Shown here: positions 4,951 to 6,492 of the stretch, one piece after another
How the letters are laid out: each line of letters begins with the position of its first letter
How positions within the stretch are numbered: position 1 is the first letter of the stretch
Assembly (NCBI GenBank): GCA_964587525.1
Contig: CAZPLZ010000184.1
Span: 1-6,492, forward strand
Direction of reading: 5' to 3'
DNA from: CAZPLZ01 sp964587525
Lineage (GTDB): Bacteria; Oederibacteriota; CAKKQC01
DNA length: 6,492 nucleotides
Notes under the pieces: generated by a model
Databases searched by the model: none
The model's input: the letters and a program-made list of their open reading frames with translations, nothing else
What the model was told of the DNA's origin: nothing
Program-made: the position numbers and the translations under genes

Positions 4951-6492
4951 CTAAGGCTCCTCTCGTTCTGGGCGGACCTTGATGCCGTTGATCCTCCTTC
5001 CCCCGCCTGTGCGGAAGCGCAGCGAGGCGCCCCAGTCCCCGCCGCCCTGGGTGATCTTGAGCATGATCAGGTTCCATCCTTTGCGCAGCTTCACCTTCAC
5101 CTGGTCCTCGCCGTCTTCGATCGAGCGCCAGGCGTTGTTGGCGTGGACCACTTCGCCGTTCAGCCAGGCCTTGACCCCGTCGTCGCTCCCGATCTCCATC
5201 CGCACCCGCCGCTTGCGGGGTGACCAGATGGAGGTGCGCAGATAGCCTGCCCGGTTCTTCCCTCCGATGGCCTTTCCCAGATCGATCTGCCAGGGCTGCT
5301 TCGCCTTCGGATTCCGCTTGAGCCTGCGCCACTTCACCTTCCTGGCGTCCGGTTCCTCCGGCGGAAACACGTGATCGAGGAGAGCCTCGTTTTCCAGATC
5401 TTTCTCGGTGTACGGGCCGGACACTTTCCACGCGGTGATGTAGTCGCCGTACTCTTTGATGTATTTGATGGCCTTCCGCGCCTTGGCGCGGATCTCATCG
5501 TCCTCGCTGATTTTGCGGACCCGGTTGAGGGCGGCGAGGGCTTCCTCCCGATGAGTTCCCTGGAGGCTCCTCGCGATCTTGATCGTGGCGGTGGCCGCTT
5601 CGGGGTGAAGGGACTCATCGGCCAGATTTGACTCGGCCAGGGCGAGGGCGTCCACGTGGGGGATTAAGCCGAGCGCCTTGAGCACCAGTTTCTTGGTCTC
5701 GGCGCCGGGTGCGGCCGCGAGCGCCACGGCGTGCATCTGGGCTGATTTCTCCGGGGTGCGCTCGCTGGGCAGGCCGGCCAGACGGGCGAACCCGCGCAAC
5801 GCCAGCGCCTGCCGCTTCTGGTCGGGATCGTGCCTCGCCAATTCAAGCAAGTCTGGGATCGGCGCCGGGTCGGGCCAGTGGCCGAGCGCGCGCACCGCAG
5901 CGTCTTTGACCTTGGCGTTCTCGTGTTGCAGGTGCTCCCGGAGCGCAGCCAGGGCCGGTTGGTCGCCCACGGTGGGGAGCACGGAGAGCAGCGTGCAGCG
6001 CTCCGCCGCCTCCGCCGTGCCAAGGGTAGAGAGGAGCAATTCGCTGCATGGTGCTTTGTCGTCGGCTCGCTTGCAGATCGTCTCGATGGATGTTGCCGCC
6101 GCCGTGCGGGTCTTCTCTTCGGGCGTTTCCAGCAGCAGTTCCAGAACGGACGGCAGGATGTTCTTTGAGCCCAGGACGCCCAGGGCCTTGACGGATTCCA
6201 CCTGGACGGATACGTCCTTGTCCCGCGCGGTTTTCAGGAGCGCCGGAATGGCCGTTGCGGCGCGGCGCGCCGCAAGGCTGCGGATCATCTCGGCGCGGTC
6301 CGGCGCATCGGGGTTCTGGACCCGCGCCAGCATGGCGGCATCGACACCAGCCCCCTTAAGCCGGTCCAGGCTTGCGCGGGCGGCCTTCTGCTCTTCGTCT
6401 TGGCTCTGGGTGGCTGCGGCGGCGAGCAGGGGAACCGTCGAGACGTCACCCAGGTGCCTTAAGGCCTCCAGCGCGGCGGTGCGGACCGTTTC
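4951..6492 (-). CDS. HEAT-repeat protein with C-terminal 'SDDG...WLNG' beta-domain (5' end missing)
   Basis: The minus-strand frame stays open from the stop at 4951-4953 to the window edge, 513 residues. The Met at 6333 is internal, because the 53 codons before it also read as HEAT repeat (ETVRTAALEALRHLGD...VPLLAAAA), so the true start lies beyond the window. Visible residues 1 to about 345 are tandem alpha-helical pairs of HEAT/PBS-lyase type, for example AIPALLKTARDKDVSVQ and VKALGVLGSKNILPSVLELL. From YITAWKVSGPY (351-361) it becomes a beta-sandwich with MEIGSDDGVKAWLNG (432-446), a Trp- and Asn-containing stretch, then KGWNLIMLKITQGGGDW (471-487), a module common in secreted proteins of PVC bacteria and resembling carbohydrate-binding jelly rolls. 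No catalytic residues were recognised. It is likely a secreted or periplasmic scaffold or binding protein. Whether a signal peptide or enzyme domain precedes it cannot be seen. It converges on the GH51 gene. Confidence 0.85.
   Translation of the reverse strand, partial: ETVRTAALEALRHLGDVSTVPLLAAAATQSQDEEQKAARASLDRLKGAGVDAAMLARVQNPDAPDRAEMIRSLAARRAATAIPALLKTARDKDVSVQVESVKALGVLGSKNILPSVLELLLETPEEKTRTAAATSIETICKRADDKAPCSELLLSTLGTAEAAERCTLLSVLPTVGDQPALAALREHLQHENAKVKDAAVRALGHWPDPAPIPDLLELARHDPDQKRQALALRGFARLAGLPSERTPEKSAQMHAVALAAAPGAETKKLVLKALGLIPHVDALALAESNLADESLHPEAATATIKIARSLQGTHREEALAALNRVRKISEDDEIRAKARKAIKYIKEYGDYITAWKVSGPYTEKDLENEALLDHVFPPEEPDARKVKWRRLKRNPKAKQPWQIDLGKAIGGKNRAGYLRTSIWSPRKRRVRMEIGSDDGVKAWLNGEVVHANNAWRSIEDGEDQVKVKLRKGWNLIMLKITQGGGDWGASLRFRTGGGRRINGIKVRPEREEP

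Noticed and set aside
6331..6333. ATG (minus strand) as the true start of the HEAT-repeat gene
   Set aside because: The 53 codons before it are open and read as another HEAT repeat, so the gene continues beyond the window.

Overview
The window reads as a piece of a bacterial chromosome from an uncultured, probably Gram-negative, carbohydrate-degrading lineage. The clues are a PorV/PorQ-type outer-membrane barrel next to a secreted protein with a FlgD-like C-terminal domain, a secreted GH51 arabinofuranosidase, and a HEAT-repeat protein ending in a 'SDDG...WLNG' beta-domain. That mix is familiar from the PVC group (Verrucomicrobiota, Kiritimatiellota, Planctomycetota) and from phyla such as Omnitrophota or Hydrogenedentota. 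No rRNA or single-copy marker is present, so the phylum is an inference. No tRNA, rRNA, CRISPR array, transposase or phage gene was seen.

Layout. (1) Positions 1-1301, plus strand: the 3' end of a secreted or surface protein with a FlgD-type Ig-like C-terminal domain, then 47 bp downstream a complete PorV/PorQ (UPF0164)-like barrel with a signal peptide. (2) Positions 1302-1590: a 289-bp non-coding gap, AT-rich in its middle, holding a repeated AATTGT motif, a hairpin and a short direct repeat; it probably controls the next gene set. (3) Positions 1591-4896, plus strand: a short AbrB/MazE/VapB-type DNA-binding protein with no toxin partner, a zinc-dependent medium-chain dehydrogenase and a GH51 alpha-L-arabinofuranosidase, separated by only 10 and 23 bp, so probably one transcription unit. 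(4) Positions 4951-6492, minus strand, convergent: the C-terminal 513 residues of a HEAT-repeat protein whose 5' end lies beyond the window.

How the genes may work together. The first pair looks like a cargo/outer-membrane-partner set for surface protein export. The middle unit looks like a small sugar module: the arabinofuranosidase, exported by its N-terminal signal, would release L-arabinose from hemicellulose or pectin, and the dehydrogenase could oxidise a sugar or polyol derived from it. The AbrB-like protein at the head of the unit may act as a local regulator, or it may be a leftover antitoxin. Nothing here proves a new system. The points most worth following are the orphan antitoxin heading a sugar operon, the helically phased AATTGT array upstream of it, and the FlgD-like domain beside a PorV-like barrel.
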